DNA of 64,000 bases. Origin: Fulvivirga imtechensis AK7 (lineage in GTDB: Bacteria; Bacteroidota; Bacteroidia; Cytophagales; Cyclobacteriaceae). Shown piece by piece: positions 51,505 to 61,856 of the stretch; position 1 is the stretch's first letter, and the number at the start of each line of letters is the position of its first letter. The DNA is taken from contig NZ_AMZN01000087.1 in the NCBI RefSeq assembly GCF_000331535.1, positions 1 to 64,000 of the forward strand, given 5' to 3'. Below the pieces are notes generated by a model. That model saw nothing but the letters and a program-made list of their open reading frames with translations. It did no database searches and was not told the origin of the DNA. The position numbers were made by a program, and so were the translations under genes.

Positions 51505-51562
51505 TTGGTGCAGCAAATTTTTTATTTTGCTACACCAACTCACCCGTGAGCCCAGGCTCACG
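51505..51562. other. Two consecutive hairpins upstream of padR
   Basis: Hairpin 1: TTGGTGCAGCAAA (51505-51517) with TTTGCTACACCAA (51526-51538), one mismatch. Hairpin 2: CGTGAGCC (51545-51552) with GGCTCACG (51555-51562), perfect with a 2-nt loop. They are in the padR leader or promoter region; the rest of 51563-51832 is AT-rich without visible genes. Confidence 0.6.
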
Positions 51563-51832
51563 CAGCTCCTGAGTTTTTGACCTTGTTCAAGTATACGGAA
51601 AAGGTACTATGTATGGCCAAGTACTGAGTAAAAAATATTAGCTTGTATTAAATATTCTTTATAAGTTCATATTTATTATTTATTTTGATCAGTAATAACC
51701 TCTTTTTTTACCTGTTCCTTGTTACGATTGCCTAAAAGAAAGTATTAAAAAATGAACTTAATGTATATGAAAATTCTTTCTTAGAGGATTCGTTTTAGAT
51801 ATATTTACCAAAACCACTTCTAGTTTTATTGA

Positions 51833-52909
51833 ATGATTAGAATATTACCCCTTTCAGTCATCATTGTATTTTTTTGTCTTCCTGTGGCAGGACAAACCAA
51901 TACTCCTAAATACAGTAATGAATTTCTTTCAATAGGTGTTGGAGCCCGTGGTTTAGCCATGTCAAACAGCCAGGTAGCACATGTAGCTGACGTTACTGCG
52001 GGATACTGGAATCCTGCCGGCTTACTGAATATCTCTGATAAATATCAACTGGCGTTGATGCACGCGGAGTATTTTGCAGGCATAGCTAAGTATGATTACG
52101 CTGCCTTTGCCACACCGGTTGATTCAATGAGTCATCTGGGGGTTTCGATCATTCGCTTTGCTATAGATGATATACCTGATACCAGGTTTTTGTATGATGC
52201 CAACGGGGCTATCAATTATGATAATATCCGCTTCTTTTCTGCTGCTGACTATGCCTTTTTACTTAGCTATGCCCGGAAAATGAAGTTTGTTAAGGGACTT
52301 CAGGTAGGCGCCAACTTCAAAGTTGTGCATCGTGTAGCTGGAAATTTTGCCAATGCGTGGGGTTTTGGTCTCGATGCCGGAGCTCAGCTCAGGCGCAATA
52401 GCTGGAATGTAGGTTTAATGCTCAGAGATGTAACGGGTACCTTTAATGCCTGGACACATAACACAGAACTGGTGATAGATGTATATACGCAAACAGGGAA
52501 TGTTATCCCCGAAAACTCTGTTGAAGTGACACTACCAAAGGCGATCTTGGGTGTTGGGAAGCATTTTGTTGTTAAGTCAAACTTTGGTGTGCTGGCATCT
52601 CTAGACCTGCTGACTTCATTTGATGGTAAGAGAAATACTGTTGTTAAATCTGATTTTGCTTCTATTGAACCTTCCTTCGGGATGGAAATTGACTATAAGA
52701 AACTGGTGTTTTTAAGAGCCGGGGTTGGTAATGTACAGGAGGTAAAGGATTTTGATGGATCTACCTACCGGATATTTCAGGCTAACTTTGGATTGGGTGT
52801 GCAGGTTAAAAATCTTACCGTGGATTATGCTCTAACGGATATAGGGGACCAGTCGGAGTCTTTGTATTCACATGTTTTTTCATTGAAAGCAGGTTTTAAC
52901 AAAAAATGA
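51833..52909 (+). CDS. porV2: Type IX secretion-associated outer-membrane protein PorV2
   Basis: 358 aa. Signal peptide to about residue 20 (PVAGQ). The FadL-like barrel starts EFLSIGVGARGLAMSNSQVA with VTAGYWNPAGLLNI, the PorV/PorQ family signature. It is a 14-strand-type barrel that in T9SS partners the sortase. The stop overlaps the porU2 start by 4 bp. PorV2 rather than PorV is chosen from the porU2 pairing. Its role here is inferred from that. Confidence 0.85.
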   Translation: MIRILPLSVIIVFFCLPVAGQTNTPKYSNEFLSIGVGARGLAMSNSQVAHVADVTAGYWNPAGLLNISDKYQLALMHAEYFAGIAKYDYAAFATPVDSMSHLGVSIIRFAIDDIPDTRFLYDANGAINYDNIRFFSAADYAFLLSYARKMKFVKGLQVGANFKVVHRVAGNFANAWGFGLDAGAQLRRNSWNVGLMLRDVTGTFNAWTHNTELVIDVYTQTGNVIPENSVEVTLPKAILGVGKHFVVKSNFGVLASLDLLTSFDGKRNTVVKSDFASIEPSFGMEIDYKKLVFLRAGVGNVQEVKDFDGSTYRIFQANFGLGVQVKNLTVDYALTDIGDQSESLYSHVFSLKAGFNKK

Positions 52910-55900
52910 TGAGAAGAATACGTTATTCTTTATTTTTTCTTTTAATAGCCATTGCCGGGCATGCACAAAACTATGGCAATGAATGGGTAGATAATAATAA
53001 GCAATACTATAAAATACCTGTAGCACAAGATGGCTTTTACAGGATATCCTATGCAGATCTGGTAAGCGCCGGTTTTCCTGTCAATTCTGTTGATCCCCGA
53101 AGACTGCAAATATTCCACCGGGGGCAGGAGCAGGCTATCCACGTTCAGGGTCAGGGTGATGCAGTATTCAATACATCAGATTTCATTGAATTTTATGGGC
53201 GGAAAAATGATGGTACTTCTGATAGTGATCTGTACCAACCGGCAGATGCGCAACCACACCAGTATTACAATATATACAGCGACACTACCGCTTACTTCTT
53301 AACTTACAACCTTGTGCCCACGGTAGGCAAAAGGATGACCGCCTTTTCAGAGAATAATATAAATGGATTGGCTGCGGAAGGCGCACATGATCAGTCTGTT
53401 TTGCAGATCAATACCGACCAGTACTCCGGGGGCAGAAGCTTCAATACGGGTGACGTTACCAAATACAGTTGGTTTGACTACGGAGAAGGTTGGACAGGCA
53501 AGCAGATACAGGAAGGGCAGTCTATAGATTACACCCTTTCGGGAGTTACTTCAGCGGTGCAGTCTGGTGGTGATCCACGTTTGCAATTGCTGCTGACCGG
53601 CCGCGATGATGTTGCTCATCAGGCAGAGGTATTTGTGGGTGCAAGTTCAGGATCTCTGCGTTCGTTGGGAACCGTTCAATTTGATCAGTACGAAAGTTAT
53701 TTATTTGAGGCTGATATTAACTGGACTGATATTAGTGGAACGGGAGATCTGCTGGTAAGGGTAAGTGCGCAAGGTATAAGTGGTAGTAATGACAGACTTA
53801 GTGTCTCGTATGTGCGTCTTGTTTATCCCAGAGCTTTTGATATGGTCGGTACCAATAGTGGTAAATTCGTATTGAAGACAAAAGCAGGTAATAAATCGTA
53901 TGTTGAAGTGCAGAATGCACCGGCAACACCGCAAATTTACGATGTTACCGATCCTGCCAATGTTATAAGGATAGGACATAATACCTCAGGTTCAACCATT
54001 AGTGCAATAGTAAATAATACAGCCACCAGTCGAACGCTCTGGGTAAATGGCACTGATTATATTACTCCCGTTTTGCACCGCGTAGATTTTCAGAACATTA
54101 ACCCCGCCAGCTATAGCTACATTATCATAAGCCACCCTCTGCTTATGAAGTCTGTAGGCTCAGTCGCTGATCCTGTACAGGCTTATGCCGACTATCGGGC
54201 CTCTGCAGCGGGAGGTGGTTACAGCGTGCTTGTTGCTGATATTGAAATGCTCTACAACCAGTTCAACTATGGTGAGGTGGGCCCCCTGGCTATTTACCGT
54301 TTTATGAAATTTATGGTTGACAATGGAGACCCGAAATACCTGTTTCTCATAGGAAAGGGACTGGACCCCAGTGTTAATATTCACCGGAGAGCACCGGATT
54401 ACATACCTGTCACCCGTTTTGGGGTTACCCATTATGTCAGGGAACTGGTGCCCTCGGCAGGGAATCCCGGCTCAGACATCATTTTTACAGCCGGACTCGA
54501 TGGCACCACTTACGAGCCTGCTGTGCCTGTGGGTAGGATCCCGGCCTTGACTGCAGCTCAGGTGCTGGCCTACCTCAACAAGGTGAAGGAGATGGAAGCG
54601 CAGCCATTTGAAGACCTATGGAGAAAAAGGATACTCCATCTTAGCGGAGGGATATCCACAGCAGAATTGAGCCTGTTTAGAAGCTATACTAATGGTTTTG
54701 GTGATATTGCTGAAGACAAATACCTCGGGGGAAAGGTAAAGACCATTACTAAAGAGACTAACAGCACGGTCGAGCTGATCAACGTGGAAGATGAAGTGAA
54801 CAGCGGTCTCAACCTTGTAACATTTTTCGGGCATTCCGCTCCTTCGGTAACGGATATTGACATAGGCTTTGTGAGCGATCCCTTATTAGGATATAATAAT
54901 CCCGGCAAATATCCGACCTTCCTGGTAAATGGATGTAACGCGGGTCAGTTCTTCAGTGGCAATATTCTTTTTGGCGAAGATTGGATACTGGCTGAGAACA
55001 AAGGCGCTATCGGGTTCGTGGCTCACAGTTCGTTTGGTTTTGCTTCCAACCTGAGGAAATATTCCAATATATTTTACGGAACCGGGTATGGTGATTCTGT
55101 TTACATGAGTAAGCCGATAGGTGATATTCAGAAGGAAGTGGCTATACGTTATATGGCGTCTTCAAGTACTACAGCAGCAAACATTTCCCAGGTTCAGCAA
55201 ATGGTATTGTTAGGAGATCCGGCAATAATGTTATTTGGTGCGGAGCAACCTGATTATGAAATACATGAAGATAATATATTCCTCGAGTCTTTTACAGAAG
55301 AGCCGGTTTCGGCACAGTTGGATTCCTTTGCCATTAAGGCTATTGTCAGGAATTTTGGCCGGACACATTCGGGAAATATGACCATGCGGGTGACAAGAAC
55401 AATGAGCGACAACAGTACCATGGTTTACGATTCCCTGTTCTCATCGGTATATTTCCAGGATACACTTACTATGATCATCAAAAATGAAAATGTTACAGGA
55501 TTTGGGAATAACCAGTTCCTCGTAGAGATTGATTATGGCAATGAAATTGACGAATTAAATGAAGGTAACAATACGGCTCTGTTAAATGCGTTTATACCGC
55601 TTTTTGGTACAAAGAACCTCTATCCGATAAATTATTCCATAGTATCTTCTCAGCCGGTCGAACTTTTGGTTCAGGCCACTGATATTCTCTCAGGTACCCG
55701 TAATTTTGTTATTGAGATCGATACGGTCAAAACATTTAACAGCCCTTTTAAGAAACAAAATACTATTAGCGCCAGGCTGCTGGCTAGCTGGCAGGTAGAT
55801 CTGTTGCCCGACATTGCTGCCAACGACAGTGTGGTATATTTCTGGCGCTCTAAATTCGCACAATCTTCAGAAGGAGAGAGCGATGAGTGGTCTTCCGGCT

Positions 55901-57936
55901 CGTTTATTTATATCAAAGACGGACCTGAGGGCTGGTCGCAAAGTAAGTTTGCTCAGTTTGATAACAATACCTTATTAGGGTTGGATCGTGATGAGGCAGG
56001 CAAAAAATTGAAATTCCTTGAGAGTGAAATTGATGTATACATAAAAACTTATGGCGCCAACCATGGAGCTACCAACCTTGATGTAGCCGTAGAATTGAAT
56101 GGTTCTGCATACATTATCAATAACGGGCGACCATGCAGGAATAACACCATTAACCTTATCGCATTTGATAAATCTACTACCGCACCATACGCACCTATTC
56201 AATTTGATATCTTAGACACAAGGACATGTGGCCGCCTTCCCCAGGTGATCAACAGTTTTCAATTTAATCAGTTGGAAGCAGGCGGTGATGATTTTCTTCA
56301 GGTGATAGATAATATCGGTACGGCCGATTCTGTAGTCCTGTTTAGCATAGGTGATCCCAATTTCGTTGGCTGGTCTGCTACTGTACGAGCCAAATTAGAA
56401 GAAATTGGAGCTTCTGCGGCTGATTTGGCGGCTTTGCAAAATGGTGAACCCTATATTTTGCTGGGAAGAAAAGGAGCGGCTCCCGGTACCGCTACTGAGA
56501 TAAAGGCGACAACAGTGCCGGCAGACGAACAACAAATAGAGCTAGATGAAACACTTACAGGTATCTTTTCATCCGGCAGTATGAGTTCCACCCTGATCGG
56601 GCCGGCATCACAATGGCAGCTTTTGATCAGTAATGTAGCTATATCAGAGACACCCCAGACAGATGTGTTTGGGATAGATATTTTTGGGATCAATAGCAGT
56701 GGAGATGAAGTGCAACTGCACACGAATGAAACAGCGAAACTTGTTGATATAAGCACGATTGATGCTACTCAGTATCCTTATTTACGATTGAAATATAATA
56801 TAGAGGATAATGTCAATCTTACTCCTGCTCAGTTGAAAAAATGGCAGGTGATCTATTCTGGCGTCCCGGAAGGTGTTTTGCTGGTAGATGAAGATACCAA
56901 ACAGCATAAAGAAACTTCTGAGGGAGGATCTGTAGAGACTTCTTTTGGGTTTAAAAATATATCAAAACATAATTTCCCGGATTCGGTTTCCGTACGTTAT
57001 ACCTTATTTAACCAAAGCAGCCGAACTTCAAATGCTAAGACAATAAAGATCAAATCACCATTTCCCGGAGATACTACTAATTTTAATATCAACCTGCAAA
57101 CGGTAGGTAAAGGTGGGGTTAACGATTACAATGTTTACGTAAATCCCGGAGAGGTGCCGGAGCAATATTTTGAGAATAATGTTTTTGACGAGAAAAGTTA
57201 TCTTACCGTGCATGAAGATAATATCAACCCTTTAATTGATGTGGCATTTGATGGGGTGTACATTATGGATGGCGATATAGTGTCTCCCAGTCCTCTTATT
57301 TCAATACGTTTAAAGGATGAAAATCAATATATTTTCAAGCAGGATACAACTAACATTAATATCTTTTTGAAGCACCCATGTGAAACTTGCGAGTTTACAC
57401 GCGTGTCTTTTTCTTCCCGGCACATGCAGTGGTTTCCGGCTAATAATGAAAAGGATTTTCGAATAGAGTATAAACCGGAAATGCTGGAAGATGGAAAATA
57501 TACGCTTCGGATTGATGCCAAAGATGCCAGTGGAAATGCTTCCGGGGCAAAACCATATGCAATAAATTTTGAAGTGGTGAATGAGTCAACCATTACAAAT
57601 TTTTACCCATACCCGAATCCATTCTCGTCCAGTACAAGATTTATTTTTACGCTGACCGGTAGTGAGATACCCGATGAGATCAAGATACAGATCATGACGG
57701 TTTCCGGGAAGATCGTGCGTGAGATCACACAATATGAGCTGGGCTCTATACGGATTGGTAATAATATATCAGAATTTGCCTGGAATGGTAAAGACGAATT
57801 TGGAGACCAACTGGCCAATGGAGTTTATCTCTACAGGGTGATCGTAAAGCAAAACGGAGAAACTCTGGACCACCGAAAGACTTCGGCTGATAAGGCTTTT
57901 AAGAACGGCTTTGGGAAGTTGTATTTGCTGAGGTAG
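52906..57936 (+). CDS. porU2: Type IX secretion system C25-type sortase PorU2
   Basis: 1676 aa. Signal peptide to about residue 21. The gingipain-type C25 peptidase region (about residues 395-790) has His643 in FFGHSAPS and Cys677 in NGCNAGQF, the catalytic dyad. The middle is CARDB/beta-sandwich-like. The C-terminus (YPYPNPFSSSTRFIF, NGVYLYRVIV) is a FlgD/T9SS-like Ig domain. PorU cleaves sorting domains and attaches cargo to the surface; PorU2 is the long divergent form. Overlaps porV2 by 4 bp. Confidence 0.88.
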   Translation: MMRRIRYSLFFLLIAIAGHAQNYGNEWVDNNKQYYKIPVAQDGFYRISYADLVSAGFPVNSVDPRRLQIFHRGQEQAIHVQGQGDAVFNTSDFIEFYGRKNDGTSDSDLYQPADAQPHQYYNIYSDTTAYFLTYNLVPTVGKRMTAFSENNINGLAAEGAHDQSVLQINTDQYSGGRSFNTGDVTKYSWFDYGEGWTGKQIQEGQSIDYTLSGVTSAVQSGGDPRLQLLLTGRDDVAHQAEVFVGASSGSLRSLGTVQFDQYESYLFEADINWTDISGTGDLLVRVSAQGISGSNDRLSVSYVRLVYPRAFDMVGTNSGKFVLKTKAGNKSYVEVQNAPATPQIYDVTDPANVIRIGHNTSGSTISAIVNNTATSRTLWVNGTDYITPVLHRVDFQNINPASYSYIIISHPLLMKSVGSVADPVQAYADYRASAAGGGYSVLVADIEMLYNQFNYGEVGPLAIYRFMKFMVDNGDPKYLFLIGKGLDPSVNIHRRAPDYIPVTRFGVTHYVRELVPSAGNPGSDIIFTAGLDGTTYEPAVPVGRIPALTAAQVLAYLNKVKEMEAQPFEDLWRKRILHLSGGISTAELSLFRSYTNGFGDIAEDKYLGGKVKTITKETNSTVELINVEDEVNSGLNLVTFFGHSAPSVTDIDIGFVSDPLLGYNNPGKYPTFLVNGCNAGQFFSGNILFGEDWILAENKGAIGFVAHSSFGFASNLRKYSNIFYGTGYGDSVYMSKPIGDIQKEVAIRYMASSSTTAANISQVQQMVLLGDPAIMLFGAEQPDYEIHEDNIFLESFTEEPVSAQLDSFAIKAIVRNFGRTHSGNMTMRVTRTMSDNSTMVYDSLFSSVYFQDTLTMIIKNENVTGFGNNQFLVEIDYGNEIDELNEGNNTALLNAFIPLFGTKNLYPINYSIVSSQPVELLVQATDILSGTRNFVIEIDTVKTFNSPFKKQNTISARLLASWQVDLLPDIAANDSVVYFWRSKFAQSSEGESDEWSSGSFIYIKDGPEGWSQSKFAQFDNNTLLGLDRDEAGKKLKFLESEIDVYIKTYGANHGATNLDVAVELNGSAYIINNGRPCRNNTINLIAFDKSTTAPYAPIQFDILDTRTCGRLPQVINSFQFNQLEAGGDDFLQVIDNIGTADSVVLFSIGDPNFVGWSATVRAKLEEIGASAADLAALQNGEPYILLGRKGAAPGTATEIKATTVPADEQQIELDETLTGIFSSGSMSSTLIGPASQWQLLISNVAISETPQTDVFGIDIFGINSSGDEVQLHTNETAKLVDISTIDATQYPYLRLKYNIEDNVNLTPAQLKKWQVIYSGVPEGVLLVDEDTKQHKETSEGGSVETSFGFKNISKHNFPDSVSVRYTLFNQSSRTSNAKTIKIKSPFPGDTTNFNINLQTVGKGGVNDYNVYVNPGEVPEQYFENNVFDEKSYLTVHEDNINPLIDVAFDGVYIMDGDIVSPSPLISIRLKDENQYIFKQDTTNINIFLKHPCETCEFTRVSFSSRHMQWFPANNEKDFRIEYKPEMLEDGKYTLRIDAKDASGNASGAKPYAINFEVVNESTITNFYPYPNPFSSSTRFIFTLTGSEIPDEIKIQIMTVSGKIVREITQYELGSIRIGNNISEFAWNGKDEFGDQLANGVYLYRVIVKQNGETLDHRKTSADKAFKNGFGKLYLLR

Positions 57937-57968
57937 TTTTGGAACACACGAGCGCACCTCATATAGCG

Positions 57969-57983
57969 CGGAAGTTACTTCCG
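57969..57983. other. Small palindrome downstream of porU2
   Basis: CGGAAGT-T-ACTTCCG, a perfect 7-bp arm palindrome with a 1-nt centre in the 268-bp gap. The gap is otherwise GC-mixed with no gene seen. Not a terminator (no T-tract). Confidence 0.45.
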
Positions 57984-58204
57984 TACACTAACGGTAATCT
58001 TTCGCATGGGGCACGCGTTACGCTTCGCTAAACGCGCGCCAGAGAAGGGCCAGCGAGAGAATTGAGATCAACCCAAAACTTGATGCTAAAACTTTAAGCA
58101 GCAGCCTGAATTTTTCACTCGAAAAAATTGTCTGGTTAACAGAAGACACTACACATATCATCCCCCAATTAGCGGGAAAATAGAATTGTTTTTATCTTGC
58201 ACAG

Positions 58205-61200
58205 GTGAGAAGGTGGATTTTAATATTTTTTCTTTGCTTACTGGTCTCGGGTAGCCCATTAGTATCTTTTTCCCAATGCTATAACTTTATCAACTACGGA
58301 ATATCGGAAGGGCTGGCCCATGAAAGGGTTGTAGATATCTGCCAGGATAAGTATGGCAACCTATGGTTCGCCACCCTGGGAGGAGGGCTTTCAAAATTCA
58401 ATGGTCTTACGTTCGAAAATATTACCATAAGAGATGGCTTGGCGAGCAATTATGTCAGAGATGTAACTGCAGATAAAAATGGGAATATCTGGGCAGCCAC
58501 AGCCACAGGGATTTCGAGGTACGATGGCAACAGTTTTCGGAATTACCGGGTAGAGGGAGACGATGAAGCTGAAGTTTCCATAAATGTAGTATATGAAGAT
58601 CATGCAGGTAACATATGGTTTTCAGCTCCGAAGGGAGATCTTGGAAAAATTGATGCTGTTTCTGGTGAGGTGCAAATTTATGATGTTTCCCATGCTCCTA
58701 ATGACAAAGTAGTAGCCATCGCAGAGGATCACGCTCACCAGATCTGGTTTATTTCTGTTGTCAAAGGGCTTTTTAGGTTTAATAATGGTACACCCGTCAA
58801 TGTTATCAACCATGTCGACTTTAAGGGGTACCTTTTGAGCTTGTTCATTGATAAAGAAAATATTTTTTGGCTTGGTTCTACAAAAGGTTTGTTACGCTTT
58901 GACCCTAATAAGCCTGACAAGATTTTTGATTTCTTCGAACCGTTGGAGGGTATATTCTTAAAGTCGGCATTGGTGAAAGATCCCGGCAATTTTTGGGGAA
59001 TTGCAGCCTTTGGGCTTGTTGAATATGACTACAACGAGGTGAAAAGATTTTCATCTTCTCAGGGGTTCACGGATGCTAATATAAACAGCATGTTTTGTGA
59101 CAGAGAGGGTAATATGTGGTTTGCAACGGACGGAGACGGAATTTACAAATTATCCAATGAAATATTTACGCATTACGGGCAGGAGCAAGGCCTTAGTTCC
59201 AATCCTATTTCATCAATTGTGCAAGATCTGCAGGGTAACTATTGGTTTGCTACTTATGGTGATGGGGTCGATGTCTATAATGGTGAGGAATTTATCAACC
59301 TGGGGCAGGCTCAGGGTATTAATAACGCCTATTTATGGGCCAGTACTGTAGATAAACAGGGCAATGTTTGGCTGGGAACACGAAGTAGCGGGCTTATAAG
59401 ATTTGATGGAAAACACTATAGCTGTTTCAACGTAGATGACGGGCTGGTATATAATGCCATTCGATGCCTGTTTACAGATAGCCAGAATAACTTGTGGATA
59501 GGTACTTCTAACGGATTAAGCAGGTTCGATGGCACACACTTTCATAATTACACAACAGAAAACGGTCTCTATGATAATATTATCTGGAATATATCAGAGC
59601 CTGTAGAAGGTAAGGTGATGGTGGTGACACGTAATGGATTTAGCTATTACATGGAGGATAAAATGCGCGCCGATTTCAATGATCCCGATGTTTTTGACAA
59701 GCGGGTGAATGTTGCCCTGCAGGATAGCTTCGGTAACTATTGGATTGGTTATTCTGGGCATGGGATACTACACGTCAATAACAAAACAAAAAGAAAGGAA
59801 TTCGTCACCTCACGAGAAGGTTTGAGTTCCGATCTCATTTACAACCTAATATTTGATGATGAAGGCAATCTCGTAGTTGGTACCGAAAGAGGGATGGATA
59901 TTATTTTTCTTTCCGATGAAGGAGCAATTGACAGGATTAAAAACTATGGTAAAATTGAAGGTTTCCATAATTTTCAAACCGCACATAACACAGCTTACAA
60001 AGATATGAAGGGCAATATCTGGTTTGGGGGCTCGGAAGGCGCTTTCAAATTCAATCCGGGAAAGGCTTCAGTAAACAAAACCGAGCCACTCGTATACATA
60101 TCCGGCCTCAAGTTGTTTTATGAAGAGGTGGATTGGGCGAAATATACAGATAGTACCACTAACTGGTTCAGTTTGCCCGTCAGGCCGAAGCTTCCTTACA
60201 ATGAAAATAATGTAGTTATAGAATATTTCGGAAATAGCCTGACCAACCCGGAGGAAGTGACTTACAGGTTCCGGCTGATCGGTTTACAGGAGGAATGGAG
60301 CCCTGTAACTAAAAAATCGGAAGCTGTGTATACCAATCTTTCTCCTGGTGACTACCAATTTGAAGTGATCGCTGCCAATAGCGATGGTGTATGGACTAAA
60401 GAGCCTGCTGTAATAACCTTTGAAATTGTCCCTCCATTTTGGCAGAAGGCCTGGTTTTTTATTATACTCATTCTGGGATTCCTGGTGACAATCAAACTGT
60501 TTAATGACTACCGAATACGCGCTAATCTTAACAGAGTACTGACGGTGGAGCGCATTCGTGCCGAGGAACTGGTAAAAGTGCGGAAGCGAATGGCCAGGGA
60601 TTTTCATGATAATATGGGAAATCAACTGGCGAGCATAACGGTCTTTGCCAATCTCATCAGCCTCAAGCTGAAGGATAAGTCTGAGGAGATAGATGAATTG
60701 CTAAAAAACATTGAGAAGCATACGAAATCATTATTCAACGGAACTAAAGACTTTATATGGTCCATTGACCCCGAAAGTGATCATCTGGGGGAGGTTTTTA
60801 CCTACATAAAAGATTTTGGAGAAGACCTTTTTAACAGAACGGACATTTCTTTCTTTTCAAGATCAGATGAGTTGAATGGGGAGTGTTTATCATTGCCTTC
60901 CGGATGGAGTCGCCAGATCGTGCTTATTTTTAAAGAAGCAATGACAAATGCATTGAAACATTCTCAGGCTACGGAGGTTCACTTTAACCTAAACTTTACT
61001 AAAAGTGATTTCGTTATTAAACTTATGGATAATGGGATAGGGTTTGGCGAAAAACAAAAAGGAAAAGGTAATGGTTTTAAAAATATTCATTCCCGTGCGG
61101 AACAGATCAATTGCCGGGTAGAAGTTGAAAGCACCCCGGAACGAGGTACGACAATTCTATTTTGCGGAAGTATTCAATCAGAACAAAGACAAAAAGGATT

Positions 61201-61213
61201 TAAAATTTATTAA
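58205..61213 (+). CDS. Two-component regulator propeller histidine kinase (Y_Y_Y type)
   Basis: 1002 aa from a GTG at 58205. Signal peptide to about residue 23. Residues about 28-620 are repeated regulator-propeller blades (KYGNLWFATLGGGLSKFNG, KNGNIWAATATGISRYDG, QNNLWIGTSNGLSRFDG). A Y_Y_Y domain follows (YRFRLIGLQEEWSPV, LSPGDYQFEVIAANSDG), then a transmembrane helix (about 750-770), HisKA_3 with His801 (ARDFHDNMGNQL) and HATPase (EAMTNALKHS, LMDNGIGFG). Senses an extracellular, often polysaccharide, signal. Paired with the regulator 13 bp downstream. Confidence 0.93.
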   Translation: MRRWILIFFLCLLVSGSPLVSFSQCYNFINYGISEGLAHERVVDICQDKYGNLWFATLGGGLSKFNGLTFENITIRDGLASNYVRDVTADKNGNIWAATATGISRYDGNSFRNYRVEGDDEAEVSINVVYEDHAGNIWFSAPKGDLGKIDAVSGEVQIYDVSHAPNDKVVAIAEDHAHQIWFISVVKGLFRFNNGTPVNVINHVDFKGYLLSLFIDKENIFWLGSTKGLLRFDPNKPDKIFDFFEPLEGIFLKSALVKDPGNFWGIAAFGLVEYDYNEVKRFSSSQGFTDANINSMFCDREGNMWFATDGDGIYKLSNEIFTHYGQEQGLSSNPISSIVQDLQGNYWFATYGDGVDVYNGEEFINLGQAQGINNAYLWASTVDKQGNVWLGTRSSGLIRFDGKHYSCFNVDDGLVYNAIRCLFTDSQNNLWIGTSNGLSRFDGTHFHNYTTENGLYDNIIWNISEPVEGKVMVVTRNGFSYYMEDKMRADFNDPDVFDKRVNVALQDSFGNYWIGYSGHGILHVNNKTKRKEFVTSREGLSSDLIYNLIFDDEGNLVVGTERGMDIIFLSDEGAIDRIKNYGKIEGFHNFQTAHNTAYKDMKGNIWFGGSEGAFKFNPGKASVNKTEPLVYISGLKLFYEEVDWAKYTDSTTNWFSLPVRPKLPYNENNVVIEYFGNSLTNPEEVTYRFRLIGLQEEWSPVTKKSEAVYTNLSPGDYQFEVIAANSDGVWTKEPAVITFEIVPPFWQKAWFFIILILGFLVTIKLFNDYRIRANLNRVLTVERIRAEELVKVRKRMARDFHDNMGNQLASITVFANLISLKLKDKSEEIDELLKNIEKHTKSLFNGTKDFIWSIDPESDHLGEVFTYIKDFGEDLFNRTDISFFSRSDELNGECLSLPSGWSRQIVLIFKEAMTNALKHSQATEVHFNLNFTKSDFVIKLMDNGIGFGEKQKGKGNGFKNIHSRAEQINCRVEVESTPERGTTILFCGSIQSEQRQKGFKIY

Positions 61214-61226
61214 ACTATAACAACAA

Positions 61227-61856
61227 ATGAATTACTTCAGGTCAAGAATTGTAATCGTTGAAGACAACGATGCGGTAAGAGAGGGTTTTTCCTTAATCAT
61301 CAATAGCGTAAGCAACTACTACGTGGTAAGTGGGTATGACAATGCCGAAGACTGCTTAAAAAACTTAAAAAAAGATAAGCCGGAGATCATTTTGATGGAC
61401 CTGGAGCTGCCAGGTATGAACGGAATAGAAGCTATTTCGGCCATAAAAAAGATCAACACCAGTGTAGAGATCATCGTCAACACTATTTATGAAAATAGTG
61501 AACTGGTTTTCCAGGCCTTGTGCGCTGGCGCATCAGGGTATATCACTAAAAACACGAGCCATACTGAGCTGTTGGATGCTATTGACGAGGTGATACAGGG
61601 TGGGGCTCCTATGAGCAGTAAAATAGCTAAACTGGTTGTTAATTCTTTCCAGAAAAACCCCAACTCACCCCTTTCGGCAAGAGAAACAGAGGTACTCGAG
61701 CTGCTTTCTAAAGGGAAGAGCTACAGCATGATAGCACAGGAACTATTTATTACAAAAGAAACAGCCAAATCGCACATCAAAAATATTTACTCAAAACTCC
61801 AGGTCAATAGTAAGTCAGAAGCGATAGCGAAAGCAACAAAGGAAAAGCTGATCTGA
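61227..61856 (+). CDS. LuxR/NarL-family response regulator
   Basis: 209 aa. Receiver domain with acidic pocket IVEDND, phospho-acceptor Asp58 (LMDLELPG) and Lys in ITKNTSHTE. C-terminal LuxR HTH (LSARETEVLELLSKGKSYSMIAQELFIT, ETAKSHIKNIYSKLQV). Partner of the HisKA_3 kinase just upstream. Likely controls nearby genes such as the susC gene 441 bp downstream (inference). Confidence 0.95.
   Translation: MNYFRSRIVIVEDNDAVREGFSLIINSVSNYYVVSGYDNAEDCLKNLKKDKPEIILMDLELPGMNGIEAISAIKKINTSVEIIVNTIYENSELVFQALCAGASGYITKNTSHTELLDAIDEVIQGGAPMSSKIAKLVVNSFQKNPNSPLSARETEVLELLSKGKSYSMIAQELFITKETAKSHIKNIYSKLQVNSKSEAIAKATKEKLI

Noticed and set aside
51780-51832. AAAACCACTTCTAGTTTTA as a fragment of the TTAGTGTCT element right arm
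   Set aside because: Only partial similarity, no left arm, and it may simply be promoter sequence of porV2.
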